Shown piece after piece: positions 8,255 to 16,362 of a stretch of 64,000 bases of DNA. The stretch spans positions 310,001 to 374,000 of the forward strand of contig NZ_JBHUDI010000004.1 of NCBI RefSeq assembly GCF_042678045.1. Reading direction: 5' to 3'. The position numbers and the translations under genes were made by a program. Origin of the DNA: Natrinema amylolyticus_A. Its GTDB lineage: Archaea; Halobacteriota; Halobacteria; Halobacteriales; Natrialbaceae. The notes under the pieces were generated by a model. It searched no databases. It saw only the letters and a program-made list of their open reading frames with translations, and was not told the DNA's origin. Positions within the stretch are counted from its first letter, which is position 1, and every line of letters begins with the position of its first letter.

Positions 8255-9238
8255 TCACTCCGCCGTCGGACGCACCCGATCGGCGTACTCGTCGACGATC
8301 GGTTCGTCGGCCGGCCGGAACGCGTCGGTCCAGGCCGCGTCTGAATCGATCGGGCCCTCGAGCAGCGCCGTCTCGGAGAGGGTCTCGCCGAGCCGTCGCC
8401 AGCGAGCCGGGTCCTGTGCACCCCAGCCGTTCGCCCGGACGAACGGTGTGAACTGCAGGTCGTGTGCCGCGGTTTCGAACTTGAGGCGTTCGATCGCCCG
8501 CGAGCGCTCGAGCGTGGCGTTCCGGTCGACGAGGGCGTCGATCGCCCGCTCGGGATCGCGGGTCGCGGCGGCCCAGCCGCGGGCGGTCGCCCGGAGGAAC
8601 GACCGGACCGTCTCTGGCCGCTCGTCGGCGAATTCGAGGCTCGTGACCAGTGTCATGCCGTAGATATCCAGATACTCGCCGATCGGCAGTTCGTCGGGCG
8701 TCCGATCGTGTTCGCGGCCGATCTCGATTCCGTTGGTGACGACGCCGACAGCCGCGTCGACGGTCCCGTCGAGGAGTTTGTGCTGGACGCGATGGTGGGT
8801 GTGTGGATCGACCTCGAGGAGGTCGACCGCCTCGCGGATCCCGGCGTTCGTGAGCAACTGTGCGGTCAGGATGCGTGTCTTCGTCGCCGACGGGGCAACG
8901 GTCCGGCCGGCGAGCTGTTCGGGCTCCGTGAGCGGCTCGCCGAAGACGTCTCGCAGGGTGTAGATCGCCGCTGGCGTCTTCTGGGTCACGGCCGCGACCG
9001 CCAGCGGTTCGACCCCTTCGCTCTGTTTGGCCAGCACGGCACTCGCCCCGGCGAGCGCGACGTCGGCGTCGCCACGGGCGGCGCGTTCGGCCGCGTACGG
9101 CGAGCCGTGGCCCTCCACGAACTCGATCTCGAGGTCTTCCTCGCGGTAGAATCCTGCCTCGCGAGCGAGGAAGTACGGCGCCTGGAAGCCGTTCGGTTCC
9201 CAGTTGAGCTGGAAGGTGAGCGTGTCGGTCGCGGTCAT
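8255..9238 (-). CDS. NMT1/THI5-like substrate-binding-fold protein, no signal peptide
   Basis: 327 aa. The start TLTFQLNWEPNGFQAPYFLA is the NMT1/THI5 opening, directly at the N-terminus with no secretion signal or lipobox. Two-domain periplasmic-binding fold features follow (GHGSPYAAERAARGDADVAL, then VGVVTNGIEI and LEFADERPETVRSFLRA). The CCCFC motif of yeast Thi5 is absent, so HMP synthase activity is not supported. It is last in a three-gene run of homologues, with a 4-base ATGA overlap to the preceding gene. No permease or ATPase is nearby. It could be a cytosolic ligand binder or an enzyme of this fold. Confidence 0.85.
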   Translation of the reverse strand: MTATDTLTFQLNWEPNGFQAPYFLAREAGFYREEDLEIEFVEGHGSPYAAERAARGDADVALAGASAVLAKQSEGVEPLAVAAVTQKTPAAIYTLRDVFGEPLTEPEQLAGRTVAPSATKTRILTAQLLTNAGIREAVDLLEVDPHTHHRVQHKLLDGTVDAAVGVVTNGIEIGREHDRTPDELPIGEYLDIYGMTLVTSLEFADERPETVRSFLRATARGWAAATRDPERAIDALVDRNATLERSRAIERLKFETAAHDLQFTPFVRANGWGAQDPARWRRLGETLSETALLEGPIDSDAAWTDAFRPADEPIVDEYADRVRPTAE

Positions 9239-10245
9239 GCGTCCACCTCGAGGGTCGGCCGGAACAGCCCGTCGGGAAGTTCGTCAACGCCGAGCGCATC
9301 CGGACCGGCGACGGCTTTGAGTCGGTCGAACAGCCGTTCCATACCGTCGACGGTGGCCTCGTCCCAGTCGGGAACGACCATCTCGCGCCACCGATCGCGG
9401 ACGGCCCGGACGACCGCAGGGTCGTCCTCGTACATCAGTTGCTCGCCGATCGTCTCCCAGCGGGCATCGTCTCGCCGGAGCCGTTCGACGGCGTCCTGAA
9501 ACGCAGCCGTGAACCCCCGGACTGCATCGGGGTGGTCCGCCAGATACGCCTCGCTCGTCAGGAACGTCGAGATCGGGATCGGCCGGTCGTCGTCGGCATC
9601 GGCCAGCTGATCGACCAGCTTCGACATGGGAAGCACCTCACGATAGGGTCCAGTTTCGACGATCTCCGGGATGATCTGCCAGAACTGCAAGATCGCGTCG
9701 ACCTCGCCGTCTTCGAGCAGCCGGGTGAGTTCGACCTTCGAGCCGGCTTCGATCGGCGTGGCCGTTTCGTCGGGATCGAAGCCGTGGGACTCCCGGCAGG
9801 CCGCCCGGACGAGGATCCAGTTCTTGTCACGACGTCTGACGACGCCGATTCGGTGGCCCGACAGGTCCGCAAGCCCGTCGATGGGTGAGTCGTCCGGCGT
9901 GACCAACCCCCCGACGGTCTGCCCGTAGGGGTGAAAGGCGACGATCGGTGCGCCGTCGGCGCGCTCGCGGGCCGTCGAGATGTAGTCGATGTCGATCAGG
10001 TCGGCGTCGCCGTCCTGCAATTTCGCCTCGACTGTCTCGCGACCGCCCTCGAGTTCGTCGGAGACGAGTCGCAAGTCGAGGTGAAAGCCGTGATCGTGGT
10101 CGTAGCCGAACCGCTTGATCGTATAGAGCATGTATCGCGGGCTGCCGTTGTGCTCGAACCGCGCCCGCATGACGGGGCGGTCGCCGGGATTGCCCTGGAA
10201 CTCGTCGATCGCGGCCTGCTGTGAACTGATGTCGATGTCGGACAT
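9235..10245 (-). CDS. NMT1-like substrate-binding-fold protein, no signal peptide (second of three)
   Basis: 336 aa, middle gene of the run. Its N-terminus (MSDIDISSQQAAIDEF) is hydrophilic, so it should stay in the cytosol. DGDADLIDIDYISTARERAD and LADLSGHRIGVVRRRDKNW are the hinge-side elements of the fold. LLEDGEVDAILQFWQIIPEI and ADHPDAVRGFTAAFQDAV follow. It is more diverged from classic SsuA/TauA proteins than the next gene. It begins 35 bases after the upstream homologue and its stop overlaps the next start, so co-translation is likely. Confidence 0.82.
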   Translation of the reverse strand: MSDIDISSQQAAIDEFQGNPGDRPVMRARFEHNGSPRYMLYTIKRFGYDHDHGFHLDLRLVSDELEGGRETVEAKLQDGDADLIDIDYISTARERADGAPIVAFHPYGQTVGGLVTPDDSPIDGLADLSGHRIGVVRRRDKNWILVRAACRESHGFDPDETATPIEAGSKVELTRLLEDGEVDAILQFWQIIPEIVETGPYREVLPMSKLVDQLADADDDRPIPISTFLTSEAYLADHPDAVRGFTAAFQDAVERLRRDDARWETIGEQLMYEDDPAVVRAVRDRWREMVVPDWDEATVDGMERLFDRLKAVAGPDALGVDELPDGLFRPTLEVDA

Positions 10246-10280
10246 GGGGTGGTGGTCGGATGGGATGTTCGCTGGAGCTG

Positions 10281-11174
10281 TTACAGGGGCGCGACGATGT
10301 CGTCAACCCTCGCGTCCTCGTCGATCAGGCCGCGTTCCTGCATCCACTCGAGGTGCTCGCCGAGTTCCACACGGTCGGCGGGCTCGGGGACCTCGTAGCG
10401 CGGGACGGTGATCTCCTCGCGGACGGCGTCGACGTCGACCTCGTCGAACAGGTCGGGTGCGACCGCCGCATCGGCCTCGAGCAACTCCAGATATTTCCCG
10501 CGGAAGGCGTCGGGGTTAGCGTTGATATCCTCGACTGCGCGGCCGTATCCGCGCAGGAACGCCTCGAGCAGGTCGCGATCGATGTCGTCGCTGCCGACGA
10601 TCCCCATGTGGTTGTCGTACTCGAGGAGGCGCTCGAACCCGAGGTGGTCGGCGAGGGTGCTGTGAGGGTCGATGAGCGTCACGGCGTCGACGCGTCCCTC
10701 TCGCAGCGCCTGCAGCCGCTCGGTCGGCATCCCACAGCCGACGAGATCGATCTCGTCGGGCGCGACGTGCTCCTCGAGGGCCTTGCGGGCGGTGTACTCC
10801 TGGCCAGTCCGCAGGTTCACGCCGACCGGGACGTCCGCGAGGTCGGCCGGCGTCTCGATCTCCGAATCGGGATGGGTGAAGACGGTGTACGGGAGGGTCG
10901 CGAACGTACCGTTCGCGACGATGCGACCGTCGTCCATCGTCCATGTCCGTCGGATGCTCTCCCACTTGCAGATGGGATAGAGATCGACGTCGTAGTCGCC
11001 GGTCAGGGTCTCTGCCGCCGGAATGAACTTGTTGTCGACGTCCCGTCTGTCCCGCTCGACCAGTTCGACTCCGAGCCCTTCCTCACGGAAATAGCCTCGC
11101 TCGGCTGCGACCGTCTGGGGAAGCATGAACGAGAACGGGAGGTGAAACACCCGTGCTGACTCGTGTGCTAGCAT
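10281..11174 (-). CDS. NMT1-like substrate-binding-fold protein, no signal peptide (first of three)
   Basis: About 297 aa from ATG 11174, or 306 aa from ATG 11201. The opening (ESARVFHLPFSFMLPQ, then AAERGYFREEGLGVELVE) matches NMT1/SsuA proteins but lacks a signal peptide. GVNLRTGQEYTARKALEEHV and GCGMPTERLQALREGRVDA are fold markers. It leads the three-gene operon and diverges from a cupin gene across an AT-rich spacer of 56-83 bases, which suggests shared regulation. No transporter components are encoded next to it. Confidence 0.82.
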   Translation of the reverse strand: MLAHESARVFHLPFSFMLPQTVAAERGYFREEGLGVELVERDRRDVDNKFIPAAETLTGDYDVDLYPICKWESIRRTWTMDDGRIVANGTFATLPYTVFTHPDSEIETPADLADVPVGVNLRTGQEYTARKALEEHVAPDEIDLVGCGMPTERLQALREGRVDAVTLIDPHSTLADHLGFERLLEYDNHMGIVGSDDIDRDLLEAFLRGYGRAVEDINANPDAFRGKYLELLEADAAVAPDLFDEVDVDAVREEITVPRYEVPEPADRVELGEHLEWMQERGLIDEDARVDDIVAPL

Positions 11175-11257
11175 AGAGCAATCCACACCGGTAGACGCCA
11201 TAAAACGTTTTCACGATACGTTTATCAGTGATGGCGTGGGGATAGTTGTCTACCCAC

Positions 11258-11629
11258 ATGGAGAAACGATCGACGGATCGGGCCACGTTCGAGGAGGCCG
11301 CCGACGGTGTGTACCTCGCGCCCCTCTCCACGGGTGCGCGTGCGAGCATGGTCTTCTGGCGGATCGAATCCGGAGCGACGCTGCCGGTTCACGCACACGA
11401 GAACGAACAGATCGGGTTCGTCCTCGAGGGCGAACTCACCGCGATCGTCGAGGGCGACGAGTACACGCTCACGGCCGGTGACGCGTACCGGTTCCCGAGC
11501 AACGAACGCCACGGCGCGGAGAACCGAAGCGACGAGGACGCACGCGGCATCGGCGTCCTCTCGCCACCCCGAGAGGAGCCGGACTGGCGACGGACGCCGT
11601 CGTCCGCCCGCGCGGATGGCCCTCGGTAG
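11258..11629 (+). CDS. Single-domain cupin protein
   Basis: 123 aa. The first cupin motif LPVHAHENEQIGFVLEG carries the His/His/Glu metal ligands, and the second, DAYRFPSNERHGAEN, carries the last His. It resembles cupins of sugar-isomerase, dioxygenase or regulator-ligand types; substrate is not predictable. The start is ATG 11258; a TTG at 11246 is in frame, and a TTTATC box near 11220 fits a short leader. It is divergent from the NMT1-like trio, so a linked function is possible. Confidence 0.85.
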   Translation: MEKRSTDRATFEEAADGVYLAPLSTGARASMVFWRIESGATLPVHAHENEQIGFVLEGELTAIVEGDEYTLTAGDAYRFPSNERHGAENRSDEDARGIGVLSPPREEPDWRRTPSSARADGPR

Positions 11630-11699
11630 CGTCGAGTCCGTCTCGCGCGTCCGGTCTCCCACGACCACGGTTAGGCTCTTGAACCAGTCCGTGGTAGCG

Positions 11700-12134
11700 A
11701 TGGCCATGGACGCCGTCGATCACATCAACCTCGACGTCGACGCGCTCGAGCCCTGTTGCGAGTTCTACCGCGAGGTACTCGACCTCGAGCTGGTCAGACC
11801 ACCCGCGGACTTTCAGGGCGCACACGCGATGTTCCGGGCCGGCGAGACGATCGTCACGCTGGCAGAAACCGGCCGCGCCGAGAACTGGGACGAGCGCGGG
11901 CTCGATCACCCCCTCGACAAGGCCCACCTCGCGTTCGCGACCGACCGGACCACCTACGAATCGCTGATGGATCGGTTAGACGGACAGTTTCCGAACCAGG
12001 GTCCCTACGACTGGGGCGAGTTCGAGGGGTTCTACTTCCTCGATCCGGACGGGAACCTCCTCGAGGTCGTCACGTACGAGGCTCCCGAGGGTGAGCGAAC
12101 CCGGCCGTTGCTCACACACGACGACGTCGAGTGA
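11700..12134 (+). CDS. VOC (glyoxalase/bleomycin-resistance) superfamily protein
   Basis: 144 aa. It has the paired beta-alpha-beta-beta-beta modules of the VOC fold: DHINLDVDALEPCCEFYREV at the start, and FYFLDPDGNLLEVVTYE at the end, where the last Glu is a usual metal ligand. The ligand His is in VDHINLD. Members act as metal-dependent lyases, dioxygenases or binding proteins; the reaction is not clear here. It follows the cupin gene by 70 bases, perhaps in one unit. Confidence 0.87.
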   Translation: MAMDAVDHINLDVDALEPCCEFYREVLDLELVRPPADFQGAHAMFRAGETIVTLAETGRAENWDERGLDHPLDKAHLAFATDRTTYESLMDRLDGQFPNQGPYDWGEFEGFYFLDPDGNLLEVVTYEAPEGERTRPLLTHDDVE

Positions 12135-12296
12135 GACTGCCGGCTATCCCGGCGCAGCCGGACGGCGGGCCGCGGGTGTGCTGTACTGCCGACCGGCGTC
12201 GCGACTGGACGGTCACAGTGACGGCCATTGCGAGAAATTCCCTGTCATGATCGAGCGCCAGTACGTCGGCTCGGTGGCTCGTCTGGACGAGCGAAG

Positions 12297-13097
12297 TTAC
12301 AGGTCGATGCCGCCGTTGACGTCGATGACCTCTCCGGTGATGTACCCTGCCTCTTCGCTGGCGAGATAGCGGACGAGTCCGGCGACGTCGCTCGTGTCGG
12401 CGAATCGGTCCAGCGGGATTTCCTCGCGGATCTCCGCTTGCACGTCGTCCGGGATGGCCTCGACCATCTCGGTCCGCGTGAAGCCGGGGGCGATACAGTT
12501 GGCGGTCGACCCCGTTGGCGCCAACTCAAGGGCGAGCGAGCGAACGAACCCGAAGAGGCCGCTTTTGGCCGCCGCGTAGTTCGCCTGCCCGACGTTGCCT
12601 TGCTTCCCGACGACGCTCGAGATGGCGATCAGGCGACCGTCGTCGGCGGCTCTGATGTCGTCGTAGAACGCGTGCGTACAGTTGAACGCCCCGTTGAGGG
12701 AAACGTCGATCGCACGGTGCCACTCCTCGGGGGTCATGTCGGCAAAGAGCCGATCCTGCGTGATCCCCGCGTTGTTGACGAGGACGTCAATCGAACCGAG
12801 TTCGTCGTGGACGCCCTCGCGCATGGCGCCGACGTCGTCACGGTCCGTCACGTCGGCCTGGATCGGATACCCTTCTCCTTCGCCGTCGGTGTCGGAGATC
12901 GTCTCGGCGACCTCGTGAGCGGCTGTCTCCGACGAGCGATAGTTGACGGCGACAGTCGCACCGTAGCGCCCGAGCTCGTACGCGATGCTGCGCCCGATCC
13001 CTCGCGATGCGCCGGTCACGAGACACGTGCGGTCCGCGAGCGGTTGCCGGGATGGCAGTTCCAGGTCGGTCGTCTCTTCGAGTAGTTGCGCGGTCAT
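12297..13097 (-). CDS. SDR reductase, PhaB/FabG type (3-oxoacyl-CoA/ACP reductase)
   Basis: 266 aa. The NADP-binding motif is TGASRGIGRSIAYEL, preceded by a 20-residue polar extension. The NNAG motif (VLVNNAGITQ), catalytic Ser in ISSVVGKQG and YAAAK (Tyr/Lys pair) are intact, as is the C-terminal GEVIDVNGGIDL. It closely fits haloarchaeal acetoacetyl-CoA/3-ketoacyl reductases used in PHA or fatty-acid metabolism. It is the last gene of a three-gene operon whose first two products look regulatory; its start overlaps the previous stop. PhaC/E are not in the window. Confidence 0.88.
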   Translation of the reverse strand: MTAQLLEETTDLELPSRQPLADRTCLVTGASRGIGRSIAYELGRYGATVAVNYRSSETAAHEVAETISDTDGEGEGYPIQADVTDRDDVGAMREGVHDELGSIDVLVNNAGITQDRLFADMTPEEWHRAIDVSLNGAFNCTHAFYDDIRAADDGRLIAISSVVGKQGNVGQANYAAAKSGLFGFVRSLALELAPTGSTANCIAPGFTRTEMVEAIPDDVQAEIREEIPLDRFADTSDVAGLVRYLASEEAGYITGEVIDVNGGIDL

Positions 13098-13654
13098 CGT
13101 GATCCCTCCAGCATGGTTCGCTGTTCGTTTTCTGCGTGCGTAGACGCCACTGACGCGTGCGTTTCGACGGCCGTGAGCCACTCGTCGACGGTATACGTCC
13201 GCTCGCCGACCGGCTTGTCGGGGTTCGTACATGGGACGACACCCTGCACATCGGTGGCGTCGGTGTCGGCGTCGTAGAGTGCAAGCGCCACTAGCGGAAC
13301 GCGAATCGATTCACACGGTTCGCTGATCCCAAGCGGTGACGGGGTGGTGTGCTGCCGACAGAAGCCCGGTTCGAGCGAATAGCCGTACTGTGTCGCCCAG
13401 TCTTCGAACTCGGCGACGAGTTCCTCCCGCGTCGGTTGATCCGTCTCCCCGATCGCGTGTTCGGCTGGCCACTGTGAGACCTGCACGTCGGCGAGAGTGC
13501 CGGTTTCTTCGAGCGTCCGCAGCCGCTCGACCAGCGCGGTGAGTCGCTCGGAAACGGCGGCCGGCACGCTCGAGCGCACGTAACAGACGACTCGAACGTC
13601 CCCCTGCAGGTCGGTCTCGATGGCCTCGAAGCCGGCAGCGTTACTGGCAGACAT
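13094..13654 (-). CDS. Haloarchaeal HTH-associated conserved protein
   Basis: 186 aa. The N-terminal part (GDVRVVCYVRSSVPAAVSER, a helix, then LADVQVSQWPAE) and the later block LVALALYDADTDATDVQGVV are recognisable from a haloarchaeal family annotated as HTH-domain proteins. It ends in YTVDEWLTAVETH. No membrane segment. Translation is coupled on both sides: its 5' end overlaps the small wHTH gene by 14 bases and its stop overlaps the reductase start. A regulatory role is inferred from the context and family label only. Confidence 0.68.
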   Translation of the reverse strand: MSASNAAGFEAIETDLQGDVRVVCYVRSSVPAAVSERLTALVERLRTLEETGTLADVQVSQWPAEHAIGETDQPTREELVAEFEDWATQYGYSLEPGFCRQHTTPSPLGISEPCESIRVPLVALALYDADTDATDVQGVVPCTNPDKPVGERTYTVDEWLTAVETHASVASTHAENEQRTMLEGSR

Positions 13655-13874
13655 AGCAATCTCCCGTTCGCTGGATCAGATCTCGCGCGGCAAGCGACTC
13701 GAGAACGGCAAAGAGTGTGAGTTTGGATAGTCCGAGCATCTGCTGTAGATCGGTCGCCTCCGCCTCTTCGGTGACGAGAACCGAGAGATACACGAGTTTC
13801 GCCTGTGGTGATGAGAGTTCGTCTGGAACCGTAAGTTCGTCCGAAGCTGCCTGTTGGTATTCGCCCGTAGACAT
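13641..13874 (-). CDS. Small winged-helix (MarR/TrmB-like) regulator
   Basis: 77 aa. After ELSSPQAKLVYLSVLVTE it has a helix-turn-helix (ATDLQQMLGLSKLTLFAVLE) and a short wing with ARDLIQRTGDCYVCQ. This is a minimal wHTH, shorter than usual MarR or TrmB proteins. The terminal CYVC could bind metal or act as a redox switch. The start is ATG 13874 (or 13877), placed by the TATA box at 13897-13906. It is first in the operon with a conserved protein and a PhaB-type reductase, so it may control that operon. Confidence 0.78.
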   Translation of the reverse strand: MSTGEYQQAASDELTVPDELSSPQAKLVYLSVLVTEEAEATDLQQMLGLSKLTLFAVLESLAARDLIQRTGDCYVCQ

Positions 13875-13896
13875 CATCGAAGACGCCCACAAGCAG

Positions 13897-13906
13897 TTAT
13901 ATAAAG
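13897..13906 (-). promoter_or_regulatory. TATA box of the wHTH/reductase operon
   Basis: CTTTATATAA on the minus strand is centred 25-27 bases before the two candidate ATGs (13877, 13874), predicting a leaderless message. Confidence 0.7.
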
Positions 13907-14363
13907 TTGGAGAGAGGTATGTTACCGACGCCCATTATGACAATCAATACGTGTTTTATTACCTCGTGGTATTGAGCCCGAATAAGCCAGGCAGGGATAC
14001 CGATCGCACGCACCTGATCAGCATCGACTCGGTAACGGACCCTGTAGCGTGTCTGATCCCCACGGGCTGCCGTCTGACAGGAGATAGCGAAGGAGGACCA
14101 CTCCGCGACGGTATGTTCGGACACGAACGTATCGAGTAGCAGTAGTGTAATCTCGGCCGATACGTTCATATAGCTGATCGTCATACTGGCGCGTGGGTTG
14201 GTGGGAAGGGGGAGCCGACGATCGCCGTATCCGTCACGATGATTCGATCACCACAGTCGAGATCTTTGCATCGAGCAGTTGGCGAATCCAAACCACACTC
14301 ATATCGCTGGGGGACGCGAGCCGGACACCGATCTCACACGAGACAGGACACGGGTGAGCATCC
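13907..14363. other. Intergenic stretch without a credible gene
   Basis: About 460 bases, clearly richer in A/T than the neighbours. One open frame of 95 codons lies on the minus strand, but its composition (hydrophobic, non-acidic) is unlike haloarchaeal proteins. No tRNA arms or clear repeats were seen. It may be a decayed region. Confidence 0.45.
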
Positions 14364-14594
14364 GTGAGCGACGATACCGTCTACGTCGCCGACGGGTCCA
14401 CCCGCTACCACGAGTATCGCGAGTGTCAGGGCCTCTCACACGCTCGAGAGATCTATGAGCGACCGCGCTCGAGCGTGCCCGAGGAGTTCACGCTGTGTAA
14501 GCTGTGTTCGGGGGCGTATCACCTCGACTCGTCCGACCGCCCGATGGTGACGGCAAGCCGGCTCGAAGACCTCGATCCTGACGACGTGGGCTGA
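14364..14594 (+). CDS. Small zinc-knuckle protein
   Basis: 76 aa from GTG 14364. It has the arrangement YHEYRECQGLSHA followed by FTLCKLCSGAYH. A His, one Cys and a CxxC pair make a likely single zinc site, as in the short Cys/His module often appended to nucleases (consensus H...C...PCxxC). Here the module stands alone. The length and acidic tail are typical of small haloarchaeal zinc-finger proteins. Function unknown; nucleic-acid binding is plausible. Confidence 0.72.
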   Translation: MSDDTVYVADGSTRYHEYRECQGLSHAREIYERPRSSVPEEFTLCKLCSGAYHLDSSDRPMVTASRLEDLDPDDVG

Positions 14595-14636
14595 GCCAAT
14601 CGATCGAAACGCTACCGCTGAGCAACCGCCGGCCGA

Positions 14637-15032
14637 CTAGCCGTCCGTGTCGGTCACCCGAACGCTCGAGCCGAGATACTTCGAGATGACTTCCGAGACG
14701 GTGTCGGCCTTGAACGGCTCGAGATCGGCCGCGATTTCGGCTTTCAGGGCGTCGAAATACTCCTGATCGGTCTGTAGTTCCCGGAACTCGACCGCGTGGA
14801 CGGTTCGTTCGGGAACGCCGAGCCACGCTGCAGCGAGTTGGCGAGCGTAGTCCTCATCGCCGACCTCGCCGCGCCACAGCGTGTTCCGGAAGAAGAGCCA
14901 GCCCTCGGTGCCCGGCTCGGGCGCTTCCCGAAAGAGCGTGACCGTCGTCTCGGCACTACTCGGCTCGATGGAGACGTCTTCGTGGGCGGGCTCTATGCGA
15001 ATCCGGACGCGGAAGGCGTAGCGGGCGTCCAT
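14637..15032 (-). CDS. LWR-salt protein
   Basis: 131 aa. It contains the hallmark FFRNTLWRGEVGDEDYARQLA that names this haloarchaeal family (the LWR triplet), preceded by YAFRVRIRIEPAHEDVS. It is a soluble alpha/beta protein with no known function. It starts 14 bases after the pterin dehydratase gene, so the two are probably co-transcribed. Confidence 0.85.
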   Translation of the reverse strand: MDARYAFRVRIRIEPAHEDVSIEPSSAETTVTLFREAPEPGTEGWLFFRNTLWRGEVGDEDYARQLAAAWLGVPERTVHAVEFRELQTDQEYFDALKAEIAADLEPFKADTVSEVISKYLGSSVRVTDTDG

Positions 15033-15046
15033 TGGGAGAGGTCGTT

Positions 15047-15328
15047 TTACTCGCCGTGCTCGGATTCGATCAGTTCCGCCATCTCGATGTCGTCGTCGGT
15101 GATCCCGCCCGCCTCGTGGGAGGTCAGCCGGATCTCGACGCCGGAGTAGCGGATGATGATCTCGGGGTGGTGAAACTGTGCTTCGGCGATCTCGCCGACC
15201 ATCTGGGCGAAGTTGACGCCACGGAGATAGTCGTCGAACTCGTAGACCCGGACAATCTCGTCGCCCTCCCGCTCCCACGTCTCGGGAAGTTGCGCTTCGA
15301 TTTCCTCGTTGGAAAGTAGATCAGCCAT
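15047..15328 (-). CDS. 4a-hydroxytetrahydrobiopterin dehydratase (PCD/DCoH)
   Basis: 93 aa, normal size for the family. The active-site block FHHPEIIIRYSGVEIRLTSH has the His-His and downstream His that dehydrate the 4a-hydroxypterin. In archaea without phenylalanine hydroxylase the enzyme may serve pterin or molybdopterin repair. The start is ATG 15328; AATAAT-type TATA sequence at 15352-15358 is centred 27 bases upstream, so the mRNA is leaderless. It leads the LWR-salt gene. Confidence 0.92.
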   Translation of the reverse strand: MADLLSNEEIEAQLPETWEREGDEIVRVYEFDDYLRGVNFAQMVGEIAEAQFHHPEIIIRYSGVEIRLTSHEAGGITDDDIEMAELIESEHGE

Positions 15329-15431
15329 ATGAGGGCGAACGCAAGCCACGCAAATAATGATTGTCCCGTGTTCCCATTCGGCCGTAGTCCCGCGATTCGC
15401 ATCCGTTGCGGTCGGACGGCGGTCGATCGAC

Positions 15432-15471
15432 NNNNNNNNNNNNNNNNNNNNNNNNNNNNNNNNNNNNNNNN
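15432..15471. other. Assembly gap (40 N)
   Basis: Forty N in the spacer between the pterin dehydratase gene and the Bat-type regulator. The size may be an estimate. Confidence 0.99.
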
Positions 15472-15513
15472 CCGTCCTGTGGGTGTGCCAGGGCATCGGG
15501 ACAGCAGACCGTA

Positions 15514-16173
15514 TCAGTGAAGCCGCGATTCCGTGTCCGCGGGTTGGAGTTCGGCATCGACCAGCGTCTCGTAGGCGCGGCGGAACCGCTCGGAGAGCGC
15601 CTGATGTGAGATGTCCAGTTCGTCAGCCAGTTCCTCCATCGACACCCCGCGGGGGATCTCGAAGTAGCCGTGCTCGAGGGCGGCTTCGAGGGCCTCTTGT
15701 TGTTCGGGCGTCAGCCGCGTCTCGTGGCCGTCGGTATCGGTTACGTCGGTGATCCGCCGGAGGTCGGCGTTGATCCCGCGCTCGACCAGCCGTTCGTAGG
15801 TTTCACAGAGCTGTTCACGAGTGCGGTAGCGAACCGTCACCTTCCACCAGCCGTCGCTGGCGTGTGCCTCGAGGAGCGAGCCACCGTCGGCCAGGACCTC
15901 GTTCCAGAGGCGATTCGGGCCCGTCTCGTCGGTAAACGTCACGTCGTACAGCAGCCGCGAGTCGGTTTCGACGAGCAGTTCCGCGGTCTCGACGGACGGA
16001 TCGGCCGCGAACGCGGCACTGACCGTCTCGCGATCGACGCCGCTCACCCACAGTGATGGGCGCGTCTTCGAGACCGACGACTCGAGTTCGAACGTCGCCT
16101 CCGGTACGCGCTCGAACGTCGTCGCAAGCGCTGTCTCCGCTGCCGGAAGCCGGAGGTCAGCTATCGTCGACAT
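15514..16173 (-). CDS. Bat-type HTH transcriptional regulator (HTH_10)
   Basis: 219 aa. The N-terminal half is a sensor-like region (about residues 1-150). The C-terminal 50-60 residues form the bacterioopsin-activator HTH: LTPEQQEALEAALEHGYFEI, then GVSMEELADELDISHQALSE. It lacks GAF or PAS domains, so it is the short form of the family. The start is ATG 16173 (ATG 16176 equally possible). The signal and targets are unknown; it stands alone next to an assembly gap. Confidence 0.88.
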   Translation of the reverse strand: MSTIADLRLPAAETALATTFERVPEATFELESSVSKTRPSLWVSGVDRETVSAAFAADPSVETAELLVETDSRLLYDVTFTDETGPNRLWNEVLADGGSLLEAHASDGWWKVTVRYRTREQLCETYERLVERGINADLRRITDVTDTDGHETRLTPEQQEALEAALEHGYFEIPRGVSMEELADELDISHQALSERFRRAYETLVDAELQPADTESRLH

Positions 16174-16362
16174 CATCTGTCGTACACCACCATCGGGTAA
16201 AAATCGCTGTTGCGGTGTGCCTGACTGTCGGGATCGGTGATAGTCCAGCGTTCGAGTCGGCAAGCGGGGTCGCTACCGACCGCGACGGTGACGCAGTGCC
16301 GAAGAGAAGCACCCGTCCACTGCTGCCCGTGATACTATCGGACGGTCGATTGTGGGCCCCAT

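Noticed and set aside
13897..14184. 95-codon minus-strand frame
   Set aside because: Non-acidic, hydrophobic composition, no homologous pattern, and it overlaps the promoter of the wHTH operon.
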